Shown here one piece after another: positions 23,055 to 34,632 of a stretch of 64,000 nucleotides of DNA. Position numbers and translations under genes: made by a program. The notes beneath the pieces were generated by a model that saw nothing but the letters and a program-made list of their open reading frames with translations, did not search any database and was not told the origin of the DNA. Within the stretch, counting starts at the first letter, position 1. Every line of letters begins with the position of its first letter. This DNA comes from Procambarus clarkii (Eukaryota; Arthropoda; Malacostraca; Decapoda; Cambaridae), in the NCBI RefSeq assembly GCF_040958095.1, contig NC_091198.1, positions 31,876,830 through 31,940,829 of the forward strand, in the 5' to 3' direction.

Positions 23055-24007
23055 CGTGTGTGTGTTTTGTATTACAACATTGCCGGATGTGAGCTATAAT
23101 AATAATAATGAATGGGAATATTTTTTTTCTTAAATTTACAGGCCTAAGTGACCACATGCGCTGCTTTTTCTGTGGAAATGGTTTTCGTAATTGGGAACCC
23201 GCGGACGACCCTTGGACACTGCACGCGCAATGGTATCCTGAGTGCACCTTTGTCAACATTAAAAAGGATGCACAGTTCATTAAGAATGCTAGAGAATCTT
23301 CGCAGCGTCGAACTATAAAACCCATAGATGAACATCTTTTAACTGGTCTGATGGAAGGTTTGGGTTTTTTCCCAGCATTAATTGAACATTTTGGATTTCC
23401 TGATGTCTGTGTGAGACCTGCCTTAAGGCAATATCTCAAAAGCACCAAAGATTTATTACCGTTTGTTACAGAGGCCAGATGTATAGAATTAATGTTGTGG
23501 TATATGCAAGAGAGCACTAAAGCCGAAATGGGTTTAAGGGGAATTCATCATGAGGATGTGGAAGGTAGGGTAGAGCCTGAGAATCTGGAATGGCAATCCG
23601 CGCCCTCTGACATGGAAACAGTCGCCACAGCTAATGAAATGGATGTCGACGTTGTTGGATCAATGAGCGGGTTCATGAGCACTAATCTTGGTTTGCGGGC
23701 TATGCCTTCTCCTGTTGAAACAGAGGCGGAAGAGACGACTATAGTCGCTAATGAAATGGATGTTGAAACTGGCGAAGAGGCCACAGACTTTGATGCGACA
23801 TCCCATGTTGAAACTGTGATGAACACATCTACGCCAACGTCTTGGGCTGCTGATATTTTGTGTAAGGTGTGCTTTAACAATGCGTTGAGTGTCGTACTGC
23901 TGCCCTGCAGACATATGGTAACATGCAGTAATTGTCTTGTATCTATGAGAAACTGCCCCATTTGCAGATGCACCATTTCGCATGTCCTTCAACTGATTAT
24001 TTCCTAA
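21942..24007 (+). CDS. Inhibitor-of-apoptosis gene, BIR-BIR-RING, three exons, one in-frame stop in BIR1
   Basis: Exons 21942-22305, 22505-22699 and 23142-24007 join in phase (364+195+866 nt = 475 codons with stop). Donors are C|GTGAGT and G|GTAAAC; acceptors are TTTTTTTAG and AAATTTACAG. BIR1 (residues about 16-84) has C-x2-C-x16-H-x6-C spacing; BIR2 (about 140-215) has the same spacing (CFFCGNGF...H...C) and is split by intron 2. The C-terminal RING (about 424-474) has C-x2-C-x11-C-x-H-x3-C-x2-C-x6-C-x2-C, the C3HC4 pattern of IAP E3 ubiquitin ligases. An acidic linker with repeated NEMDV blocks joins BIR2 and RING. IAPs bind caspases or IAP-antagonist peptides through BIRs and ubiquitinate partners in the cytoplasm. 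The oddity is TAA at 22167-22169 between the His and last Cys of BIR1; the frame stays open beyond it with the Cys in place. Could be a pseudogene, a readthrough codon or an assembly error. Confidence 0.9.
22999..23053. repeat. (TG)n microsatellite in IAP intron 2
   Basis: A TG dinucleotide run inside intron 2 (22700-23141). A G11-12 tract precedes it at about 22,960. Confidence 0.95.
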
Positions 24008-24045
24008 GAAGACAAAAAAGGCATAGAGACTAATTTATTTATGTA

Positions 24046-24051
24046 AATAAA
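24046..24051 (+). promoter_or_regulatory. Polyadenylation signal of the IAP gene
   Basis: AATAAA 39 bp after the stop codon, about 105 bp before the right inverted repeat begins. Confidence 0.7.
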
Positions 24052-24155
24052 AATTATACAAATGTCGAGTTGTTTTTTTATATTCATAAATTAGTATAAA
24101 TAAGCTCACATTTTCATGAACAGTATTTTTTTTTTTTTTGGGGGGGGAAGGATTA

Positions 24156-27100
24156 GATTGCAATTGCTTATTTACTGCCCTAAAATCGTTGGTCCGGGGG
24201 GTGGGGGCGAGATACTGCCTCATTTAGAGAAATTTGCTATGTGTAATAGCTCGGACGTTGAGGAACTGAACCGGGTCCTGCACGAAGGTTGCTCAACATT
24301 CCGCTCGAATATGGACAAAAATAGAATCTCTCTCTCTCTTTCTGAGGTAAAGAACCTTTTGAGAACTAGCACTCAAAGGTTATAAAAAGATTAACAACTT
24401 TATAATTAGAGGGGCTGCTAAGATAATGAATCATTTAGTGAAATTTGTAATGTCCAATATCTCGGACATTGGGGAACTGAACCAGGACCCTCACGAAGGT
24501 TGTTCAACATTCCGCTTGAATATGGACAAAAATAGAATCTCTCTCTCTCTCTCTGAGGTAAAGAACCTTTTTGAGACCTAGCACTCAAAGGTTAAAAAAA
24601 AAAGATTAACACCTTTATAATTAGAGAGACAGCTAAGATACTGCATCATTTAGTAAAATTTGTAATGTCCATTAGCTCGGACGTTGGGGAACTGAACCAG
24701 GGCCCGCACGAAGGTTGCTCTGCTCCTGTGCAAATGAGGAAACATTTGGGAGAAAGAGAGGAAGCAAGATTTACTCCCTTGGAAAACCTTTATAAAAAAT
24801 TTGTGGCCAGAGTTTTGAAAATATTGGCAACTTTTTTTATACAGAATGAACTCATATTTAATAAATAATATATATCCTGAAGAATAAATCTTCCTCTATG
24901 AGATATATATTTTTAATTAGTTTTAAAAGTTTGTATTTATCGTAATGATGAAGCCTTCCAACCATGGCTCATTAAATTTTTTTTTTGTTTATGAAATCGT
25001 GTAAGTATTTATGCAATATTTATTATAAAACAATCATAATACGCAGTGGCATATCATTTTTATAAAGAGGCTTTATAAGGTAAATATAATAGCAATGCGA
25101 AACTCTTTCTATCTGACGTAATATTTTGAATAAATACAGTTGGGCGAAAAACATGTCTATTGCCCGCGTGAGCGACTGGGGGTGGGCTCTTGCTGATTCT
25201 ATGTATTTTAATCTCTAAACATTTGAATGCCAAGAACAACTCTCGTGCAGGCCCGCATTCAGTTCCCGACGTTCAAGCTTTTGCTATAGTAAATGTCTCT
25301 AAAAATGAGGCCGTATCTCGCCCTGACCAACTGTTTTTGGCTCAATTGTAACCCATCCAGCCGCAGTCTGCTGGGCAGGACCCAGTGCAGGTTTGGAAGG
25401 CTTTGGCAATTAAAGCACCGTATGATTGTGAGTGTTCAAGTCTAGGGGGGACTAAGCATTTTTTTGTGTGAATGTGCAAAGCCCGTGTTTATTTGTGTAA
25501 GTTAAAAATTGAGTTTTTGTTTGTGTATAAGAGTTTAGCAATGTGTTTAAGTAAGATTGTGCAACTGTTTTAAGTTTAGGGGGGACTAAGTATTTTGCAC
25601 GAATGTGAAAGCCCTGGGTTTATTTGTGTAAGTTAAAAAAAAAATGAGTTTGTTTTTGCGAGGGAGTTTGTTTAAGCATGTGCTATCATTAAAAAACTTC
25701 CAAAGTAATGACAGTAATGCCAAAATGAATTCATCTTTTCACTTTTTGAAAGGTGGAGGTGTAACATTTTCTGAAAACCTTTGCGCTTGATATACCACGG
25801 CACTGACATAAATGGCAACTGATGGAGTCGACTTCTAAATTTTAACACATGATTTCAAAAAGCATTTCATTGCAACATACAGTGCCTGTCGATGCGTTAT
25901 ATGAAGTTATTGGGCCCCCACCACAATAGCTGCAAACTATTATGATGTTAAAAAATACAATTTAATACAGTATGCGAACAGATTCCCAGTACGTATTAAA
26001 TTGCTTAAACCACTCAACTACTTTCCTTTATAGTATATTTACAAGTGTCAAATTAATGTTTGGAGTGTCAAACCCAACACAATATGGCTGAGGCCCCACT
26101 ATTTAAACTTCTTTTCGTATTCTATGAAATATCACAGGTATTGTTAATGCTTGTAACGTTTATTACAAAAGATAGGCATACATTTGATGCTATTTTTCAT
26201 ATTAAAATCTAATTTGAGGCCCGAAAAATATATCTATAAAATCTATAAACAGGTTAGAACCATACAAAGGCAAGCATGCCTTTTTCACCAGTAATCAACG
26301 GAATGCCACAGAAAATGGAATCTTTACTTTAGCTACAGAAAACGGAGCAAAGCCAAGGGGGGATGACTGGAATAAACAGTTTCCAACCTGACTCTTCTCG
26401 CACATAAACATGTCTTTCTTGACCTCATTTCAAATTATATAGAGTACTGAAAGCTCATTTTCCATAGCAAATATACTAAGGAACTCATTTTACGACTAGA
26501 ACGCAAACTAGGACCCCTCATTCAGATTCAAAACACGAGAATTATTGACTGAACATTTCCCCACTATCAAGCACACAGGACTCTTTAAAGCTATCTTAAC
26601 TTCTTTAAAACCCTAATATGACCCATCTCACATGCAGATCCTGTTCTATGACTCGCCCTTCATGTCAATGTACCCCACAGAATCATGCAAATTCAAGATA
26701 AGGCTTACTACACCTATATATCCAACTTGGTCTTTGTAAGGAATCTTGACCCCCCCTTGTATGCTTGACCCCCACTGGGGTAATCATAGGTAGAGGGTCC
26801 CTATTGCCGACGTCATGTCACATGACACCACCGCGACAAATAAGGAAAATTTCACCTGATTGGCCCATGACCCCGAGACAGAAAGAGAATTTTTCTACTC
26901 GGCTCCTGATTGGTCAAAAAAATCGCGCCCCGTTCTCACCGCTCACCTCTGACCATTACAGAAAATGGAGCTGTGCCCAAGGGCTCCCTATACTATTCAG
27001 TCATAGCCTCATTAAAGTACTCCAAAAACTTCTATATTCGCTTTCAACTGTGTTTCTTGGTTTGAATCTATTGAACATTCACCCTCTGATCCATTCAAAA

Positions 27101-27564
27101 GTAAGGGCCCCCAAATTGAGACCGTAGTACTCTCGTAACACTCCCGGGCCAAATCGTGAATTTTGCTCATGCCATTAAAATACTCCAAAAACGTTTATAT
27201 GCCTTTCACCAGTGTATTTTTTGGTTTCCAACTATTGAACATTCATCCTCGGTACCTCTCATAAGTAGAGACCCCCTTCTTGAGGCCCTAGACTCATCTT
27301 AAAGCAAAGAGACAAAAAGTGAAAAAACAGGTTAGGATAGGGCACCAGTTCCTCAGGTACACCCTGGGTGGTGGGCCCTGGGTACCCCTGGGGGGAATGG
27401 ACCACCCCACCCCCCGCCAGCCAGCCAGGTGCGCGCTGACTGTGCCCTAACCTAACCACCTAAAATAAGTTTTTGGTCGAATCCGCCCGCCAGGGTCGAG
27501 TCGGCATGGAAGTGCCCAACCGTTTCTGAAAATCAATTCCCCATGTGTCTCCTTTTACACTACT
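24156..27564. repeat. Right terminal inverted repeat (about 3,409 bp)
   Basis: Inverted copy of 13765-17172, beginning GATTGCAATTGC at 24156 and ending ACACTACT at 27564. It contains the mirrored three 210-bp units (24,163-24,730) and the mirrored GTCCCCCC direct repeat pair. Small indels and substitutions relative to the left copy are scattered along the length. Confidence 0.93.
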
Positions 27565-27570
27565 AGGGTG
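27565..27570. repeat. Right target-site duplication AGGGTG
   Basis: Identical to 13759-13764. It lies directly outside the right inverted repeat. Confidence 0.8.
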
Positions 27571-30500
27571 GTAATTTACGCTAGAGACACTGATGGTCCT
27601 GTCATAGTTATAGTTTATAGTTAGTTAACATTAGTATTATATTACTTTATGATTATTATTCATATTCTTATTATTCTTATTGTACATTATTCTTGTCAAT
27701 CTTTATTGATTATTTTTTCTTTTTTTTACCTAACTTCTGAACCCTTCTTGTCTATCTACAGTGATCTTTATTTTACTTCTAATTGTATCTATTATATGTG
27801 TATTTGCATTTATTGTGGTATTTTTGTTATAGTTACTTTATATTGACAGCAGATTTATAATTTAACTGTTCTGTAATTGTTTGTCTTATTGTATCTTGAC
27901 CCCATTGCATCTACATGCAAGCTGATATTGATACTGAACTAAATCTGCTGTAACAAGCCTACAATAACCGGCATATTGATCACTACTACTGCAGGTATTA
28001 CACAGCAAACTTTACAAAATAAATTCCAAAATAACATTTGCTTATCAGTTTTTAACCAAAATGTCAGATCACTTGGTAAACATTTTGATGATATAAATGC
28101 ACTGCTCACAGAACTAGGTACAAAACTATCGTTCATTATTTTAACAGAAACCTGGTCTAAGTAAAGACTATACCCAACTATACAATGTAGCTGGTTATAA
28201 AGCCATTCGCAACTGTAGGCCAAATTAAAAAGGAGGTGGCGCAGCTATATATATATATATATATTACCAAGACACCTTCATCTGCAATTGTGTCATTAGT
28301 GATAGAGACGACTACTGTGAATATACCTTTGCTCAGTTCTCGATTAAACCCCTAAATTCCTCCTTAACTATTGGAGCCATCTATAGATTTTCCAATACTA
28401 ACATAGCTTCATTCTCAGATAACCTAAGGAATCTTATCATAAATGACAATCTCAACAAAAATCACATCATTCTAGGAGAAGACTTCATTACTGACCTTTG
28501 TCAACAAAATAACCCCCAAGTCGAATATTTCCTTAACAGCATGAACTCCTGTATGCTAATCCCCACAATCACCAAGCCCACCCGAATCACCCAAACATCT
28601 GCTATTACCTTGGATCACTTATGGACTAACATAACAGCTCCCCCTTGCATCTGGTATAATCATTGACAGAACAACTGACCACTATCCTACCTTCCTCATA
28701 GCAAATATGGACATAATAACACCACAAAGTAAGAAACTTACCTTCAGGCTACACAGTGAAGGAGCAATAGGCAACCTCACAAATGCATTCCACAATATTA
28801 ACTGTGAATCTGAATTCAATAATACAGAGGATATAAGTTCATTAGCTAACCTCTGCCTTTCCAATACTCTAAGCCCCTACAACACTCATTGTCCCCTCCT
28901 TACCAAGCAAGTAAATGACAAAAGAATAAATAATCCTTGTTTCACAAGTGGCATATTCAAAACAATCAACAAGAAACATGAATACGGAAAAAAACTTAGG
29001 ATTGGTCTAGTTACAAATGAAGTAGTTAAGAGATACTTATCAATGCTTACCAGAATAATAAGAACAGTAAAACTTTCTTATTATGCGAGTAGATTCAAAA
29101 AAGCAAAAGGCAAAATGAAAGCAGATCATATGCTTTCATATGGAAAGCCATCTTTAACATCCAAGGAACTAAACAACACTCACATAACCAGACAAAACTC
29201 TCATAGGATGGTTATACACCTGCAACGGATTTAGAAACGGCAATTGAATTTAATAACTACTTTTCATCGGTTGATGCCAACCTTGCCCACAACCAAAAAT
29301 CCCACAGACTCAGACACATGTTAACACATATCTTTCAGGTAGCTATCCAAACTCTCTTTTCCTTTCACCAGTCAGCCCGACAGATGTTGTGTCCTTCATT
29401 CACTCACTAAAAACCAAAGCTGGGAACATTAGTGAAATACCATCCATGGTATACAAGAGTGCCTCCCATGTCCTTGCACCACCCATTGCTCTGCTACTCA
29501 AAAAATCTCTAGAGTGTCATACCTTCCCTGATATAATTAAAAAAAACACGAGTAACGCCAGTTCATAAAGGAGGCAATCTGGCAGACATTAACAATTACA
29601 GACCAATATCAAACCTACCCATATTATAAAAAAAATCGAAAAACTATTTACAAACAGCTCTTATCCTACCTCGCACAATTCGACATACTCAGCCCCTGTC
29701 AGTTTGGCTTCTACTCCAACTACTCCAAAAAGAGTACCAACGATGCAATTATTAATCTGCTTGATATAATCTACTCACCCCTTTACAAAAAATGAGTTTC
29801 CGATGGACTTTTCATTGACCTGAGAAAGGCCTTTGATACTGTTAACCATAACTACCTCTTACTTATATTCCACTATTATGGAATCCGAGGCCTTGCTCGG
29901 AACAATATCCAATACTATCTTAGTGACAGACACTGGTATGAAACCATCAATGATATAACCTCTCCCACTCTACCATTAACTGTAGGATTGCCACAGGGCA
30001 GCATCCTAGGACCTCTCCTATTTCTTATATAAATCAATGATCTGCCTAATGTCTCTAACATTCTTAAACCAATATTATTTGCTGACGATACTACCCCCCA
30101 TCTACTCAGACTCCAACCCACAAACATTAAATAATGGTGTAAATAATGAATTAAAAAAGTCCACTTTTGGATGTCAACCCACAAACTCACACTAAACATA
30201 GGAAAGACCTACTACATCTTATTTGGAAGCAAATCAACAAATGCAATTCAGCTTCAGATAAACAATGTCAACATCAGCAATAAAAATGGTGGAAAGTTCC
30301 TAGGCCTATACTAAGATAAGAGACTCAACTTCAGCACCCACATACAACACATAACTAAGAAAGTCTCTAAAACGTTCGGTATACTCTCTAAAATCAGATA
30401 TTATGTACCTAACTCTGCTCTCCTATCACTATACTACGCACTAATCTATCCCTATCTTACTTATGGTATCTGTGCATGGGGGTTCAATCACTGCAAACTA

Positions 30501-31330
30501 CCTCAAGTCAATCACCACCCAGCAAAAATCTGCTATCAGTACAATAACAAACTCTGCTTTCAGACAACACTCAGCCCCCTGTTTAAATCCCTAAACATGC
30601 TAAACATAAACTCACTCCACACATTCTCTTGTGCCGTCTGCATTTACAAAACCCTGTTCTTAAAATGCAAACCCTGTTCTGAAACTCTCCCTAGACAGAT
30701 GTAATAGGGCCCATAATCACCACACCAGAAATAAATATATTTTTGATATCCCCAAAGTAGAATTTAATCTGTGTAAACGCTCTATGCAAATAAAGTAACA
30801 TAGTCTATGGAACTCACTCCCTACCGAATTGAAAAGCTGTCCAACTTTTGCCTTATTCAAAAAGAAAACCAAAAAAGTACCTAATTTCATCTTCATAGTT
30901 TCCTACCTAGTCCTTTATCTCGCACTGTAACTTGTGCTACCCAATCCCCCAATATATGTACCTAAGCCATATAACTTTACCATTGTAATCATTGATATCA
31001 TCTTTTATCATGGTTGTTATATTGAACACATATTGTGTGCTACCCAATCTCCTAATATATGATCCTAAACCTTACAACCTTACCATTGTGATAATTGCTG
31101 TCATCTTATATGTGTTATCAATGTGCTTTAATGTGCCTACTTATCTTGTGGTGCAGACCAAGTTACTTCTGGATTTATCTTGTTATCTGGAAAGCTGGAG
31201 GTTCGAGCTTGATCCACCATTGTGGTGGATACAGTGTTGGGCTCCCTGGCTTATATCTGCAGTCTTACTGGACGTCGGGAGTATGAATGAAGTGATGAAA
31301 TGTAAGTGCAAGACCCGGGCTTAAATTGTT
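27571..31330 (+). mobile_element. Degenerate LINE, endonuclease to 3' end
   Basis: An AT-rich 5' part is followed by ORF2. The endonuclease starts at about 27,970 (frame 27976-28164, LSVFNQNVRSLGKHFDDINA and FIILTETWS), then an EN-like region with degenerate LGEDFITDL and LDHLWTNI blocks (28,470-28,650). The linker frame 28707-29234 follows. RT blocks come next: NNYRPISNLP (about 29,590), FIDLRKAFDTVNHNYLLL (29,812-29,866), [12 protein letters not shown] (about 29,990-30,025), LFADDTT (about 30,077-30,100), FLGLY (about 30,298) and SLYYALIYPYLTYGICAWG (30,427-30,483). It is the same family as 6.65-8.64 kb but longer. Stops and indels occur throughout. A (TA)n patch lies at 28,241-28,263. Confidence 0.85.
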
Positions 31331-31690
31331 CAGAGCCTCGGATGCCATACACTTTTAGGAACGGAAGCCAAACTGACAGGGACTTAATACGTTGAATTTT
31401 ACAAGGTAGGAGTAGAGCTGTTTGTAAATAATTTTGTCAAATATTTTTCATGTATAGGTAGATTTGATATTAGTCTGTAATTGTTTATGTCAGCTGTCTC
31501 GCCACCTTTATGAACTGGCGTTACTCATATTTTTTTAAGGGTATTAAGCAAAGTACGACACTCTAGAGATTTGTTGAATGGCAGAACTATGGGTGGTGCA
31601 AGAGCAGGGGCAGCACTCTTATATACCATAGATGGTATTTCACTAATGTTCCCAGCTTTGGTTTTTACTGACTCTCCCACTCTGGCTCAC
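31331..31690 (-). mobile_element. LINE RT fragment, reversed, downstream of the receptor gene
   Basis: The complement reads through GVTPVHKGGETADINNYR, QISNLP and YKQLYSYL-type sequence and the upstream linker, matching the plus-strand LINE at 29.4-29.7 kb. It lies between the visible exons of the receptor gene and any last exon. Confidence 0.7.
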
Positions 31691-31910
31691 AACCACTACT
31701 GAATTTCAAAATCAAGCTCTACAAAATCATGAGGACTTATGGGGACAACTCCTTCGACAAGCCGGCGGCTTGCTGCCCTCGTGGAGGCTATTAGAGACAT
31801 AGTGGCCCTCAGGTAACTAGTATAAAGGTCTAGAACAGACCCAAACATCGTCACTTTTATTTCACCTCGTATGTGTAGGTTGGGTTATTTCTACTTGAAG
31901 GAGGACTTAC

Positions 31911-33231
31911 TTGTGCAGCAAGAGCATCTTCAGCGGCCTTGACCTGCAGCGCCAGGATCATATCCCGAGTCTCCTCTCTCTGAAAATAATGCATTTTACG
32001 TAGAAGTATGAACCAATGGTGAGTGTTCCTCAACACCTCCATATATACCACGCGTTACTGTTAACACAAGTGTCAAGATACATCCCACACAAACCTTTTG
32101 AGTTATTGTGTGAGGGGCGGAGAAGAGAAGCAGGGTGAGTGAGACGTCCATCAGCACCCTCGCCAGTCTTATCAACACACCATATCCTTTCTTATTCGTT
32201 GTTATTATTGAAAAAGGATTTTTTATTGTGAATACAAGTAAATTTAGAATGCAATAACAGATGGGTAATGCAAAGTAGCAGTTGAAGTCTCGCTGGAAAT
32301 GCTGGATGGCAAGGAGGCGGTTGGCAGCGAGTGTGACCTCCTCCCTTGTCAGTGTGATGGACGCCTGGTCCTGGTCACCCTGGTGTGGGTGGCTCACCTC
32401 ACCTCTAACACAGTCATCCACCACACCTCTAACACAGTCATCCACCACACAAATGTTGCTTCTATTACTTTTGTTGCAATTTTGAGTTATTTCATCGCTT
32501 TGTAGCTTGTGAGGAAAAATATTGGAATACGCGGATGAAGTGAGCGCCGCCATGCAGTAGAAGAGCGATACGACTGTAATAATGCAAACGTTCCTCAGAT
32601 TCAGTAGTATTAAGTAGATTACATCTTGTATTACTTTTAAAATATTAAACCCATTTCTATTATAATACATATTAAGTGGAATTAATAATTCAACAAACAT
32701 CGAAACTTCACAGATAACGAGCACGAAGAATATGGTGTCGTTGTGGGGCTTCCAGGAGGAGCGTCGGGTGTGAGCAAGCAGTGTGTGCAGACGCTCAGTC
32801 AACTGCGCCAACTCACTGCTCCTCCACACCAGGAAGAAGAGAAGCACTAGCAAGCTCATGTACATTATAAATGATAGACCACCGGCATAAAATATGGTGG
32901 AGTTCATTTCTGTCTTGTCAGGCTCTGTATATAAAAGATATTTGACACTGATTATTAACTCAAGTAGAGAGCAGAGTGTCACGAAGAGCAACAAGGCCTG
33001 GGATAACCTTTCCATGCAAGGTTGTCTCTTGAGTGAGTGAGGAAGAGCCAGGTCAGCTTCGGGACACGAGTCGAGAGTCCTCCCATTGTCAAGGTCCAGG
33101 TCGGAGGTGAGCCAGGCGACGGGTGCTGGTCTGGTCGTGGCCTGGTCCTCGCCTTTCGACCAGCTGTATGGCAAGCCTCCTAACATTCGGCTCACCTTAA
33201 GGAAAAATATTAGGAGCGCATCAGGCTTCAT
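31911..33231 (-). CDS. Gustatory-receptor-like seven-transmembrane protein, 3' exon not found
   Basis: Exon 1 runs 33231-32095 from MKPDALLIFFLKVSRMLGG (379 codons, donor AAG|GTTTGT). Exon 2 runs 31979-31911 (23 codons, acceptor TTTTCAG, donor CAA|GTAAGT), both phase 0. Hydrophobic segments fall at residues about 77-100, 113-136, 167-190, 204-231, 319-336 and 354-373, six in all. A loop before segment 5 has NRLLAIQHFQRDFNCYFALP, and segment 6 is followed by an acidic-charged helix (REETRDMILALQVKAAEDAL). This layout fits arthropod gustatory receptors (7tm_7), plasma-membrane ligand-gated channels of chemosensory neurons. The final exon with segment 7 and the TYhhhhhQF signature is not seen before the LINE fragment at 31,331-31,690. 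An in-frame 24-bp duplication repeats VVDDCVRG. The start was chosen because an LGxLPYxW-like N-terminus follows; an upstream Met at 33264 is possible. Confidence 0.6.
32403..32450. repeat. 24-bp in-frame direct duplication in the receptor gene
   Basis: ACCTCTAACACAGTCATCCA occurs twice in tandem with the same period and adds eight residues to the loop before segment 5. It keeps the frame. Confidence 0.85.
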
Positions 33232-33640
33232 TCTACCACGAGCGACGACTGTACAGATGACCATCTCGATGCTCGTTATGAGTCGGTGACTCTTACAAAC
33301 AAACAAAAATACAAAGGTTGTCACTGACTTTACTTGCAATAAGAAACACCATATGTTGATTCATCTCTGTGAACGTTCTATAGACGCGGGGGACAGACGC
33401 AGACTGCAAAAATACCTCACCCAGCAAATGCTGAGGAGTAGTACCTTATTGACATATTTTTTTACAGCTGATAATCAGGCAAACATTATAGGCGTTGCCC
33501 TCGTAGCTAAAGAATATGATAGATGGACTCAGCGATAAAAAAGAAAGTTTCATTATTGCTAATGGGGAGAAGTCCATGGCGACACTTGTGTGGACATTGT
33601 GGATGATTAATTTAATATATTATCTGAGTGATAGAGTGAT
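33232..33640. other. Upstream of the receptor gene, nothing assigned
   Basis: The minus-strand frame remains open to 33339 without clear protein features. A short plus-strand frame at 33353-33538 is unrecognised. No promoter motif is convincing. Confidence 0.4.
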
Positions 33641-34321
33641 GTGGTGAGGACTGTGTGGTGGTGGTGGGGCTGTGTGGTGGTGGTGGGGACCATGTGGTGG
33701 TAGGGACTGTGTGTGGTGGTAGGGACTGTGTGGTGGTGGTGGGGGCTATGTGGTGGTAGGGACTGTGCGTTGGTGGGGGCTGTGTGGTGGTGGGGACTGT
33801 GTGTTGGTGGGGGCTGTGTGGTGGTAGGGTCTGTGTGTTGGTGGGGGCTGTGTGGGGGTAAGGACTGTATGTTGGTGGGGGCTGTGTTGCAAATAGGAAC
33901 TATGTCTTGGTGGGGGTTGTGTGAGGGTAATGTCTGTGTGTTAGTGGTGGTAATGACTGTGTGTTGGTGGGGACTGTGTGGTGGTAGGGTCTGTGTGTTG
34001 GTGGGGGATGTGGTGGTAATGAATGTGTGTTGATGGGGGCTGTGTTGCAGTAGGAACTATGTGTTGGTGGGGGCTGTGTGGTGGAAATGACTGTGTGTTG
34101 GTGGGGGTTGTGTGAGGGTAATGTCTGTGTGTTAGTGGGGGCTGAGTGGTGGTAATGACTGTGTGTTGGTGGGGGCTGTGTGGTTGTAATGATTGTGTGC
34201 TGGTGGGGGCTGTGTGGTGGTAGGGACTGTGTGTTAGTAGGGGATGAGTGGTGATAATGACTGTGTGGTGGTGGGGGCTGTATGGTGGTAATGACTGTGT
34301 TGTGTTGGGGGCTGTATAGTG

Positions 34322-34632
34322 TTTACTAGTTGTGTTTACTAGTTGTGTTTTTGCGGGGGTTGAGCTTTGCTCTTTCGGCCCGCCTCTCAACTGTCAATCA
34401 ACTGTTTACTAACTACTTTTTTTTTTTTTTCCCCACACCACACACACACCCCAGGAAGCAGCCCGTGACAGCTGACTAACTCCCAGGTACCTATTTACTG
34501 CTAGGTAACAGGGGCATTCAGGGTGAAAGAAACTTTGCCCATTTGTTTCTGCCTCGTGCGGGAATCGAACCCGCGCCACAGAATTACGAGTCCCTGCGCG
34601 CTATCCACCAGGCTACGAGGGCCCCCCTCGTA
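34322..34632 (-). mobile_element. tRNA-Thr-derived SINE, copy 1
   Basis: On the minus strand the head at 34622-34551 is tRNA-like: acceptor GCCTCGT/ACGAGGC, A-box TAGCCTGGTGG, anticodon stem CAGGA/TTCTG around loop CTCGTAA (anticodon CGU, Thr) and B-box GGTTCGATTCC. One extra G disturbs the anticodon arm of this copy. The body follows with CCTGTTACCTAGCAGTAAAT and a T/A-rich tract. The tail has two ACAACTAGTAAAC units at 34,322-34,350. ATAGTGT is present on both sides (near 34,316 and 34,635) and may be the target duplication. Confidence 0.85.

Noticed and set aside
31700..31870. Terminal exon of the receptor gene with the TYhhhhhQF signature
   Set aside because: All three minus-strand phases were read; none gives a hydrophobic segment followed by the signature.
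34551..34622. A functional tRNA-Thr gene
   Set aside because: The tRNA-like part is joined to a SINE body and tail. This copy has an extra base in the anticodon arm, and there are two copies in repeats.
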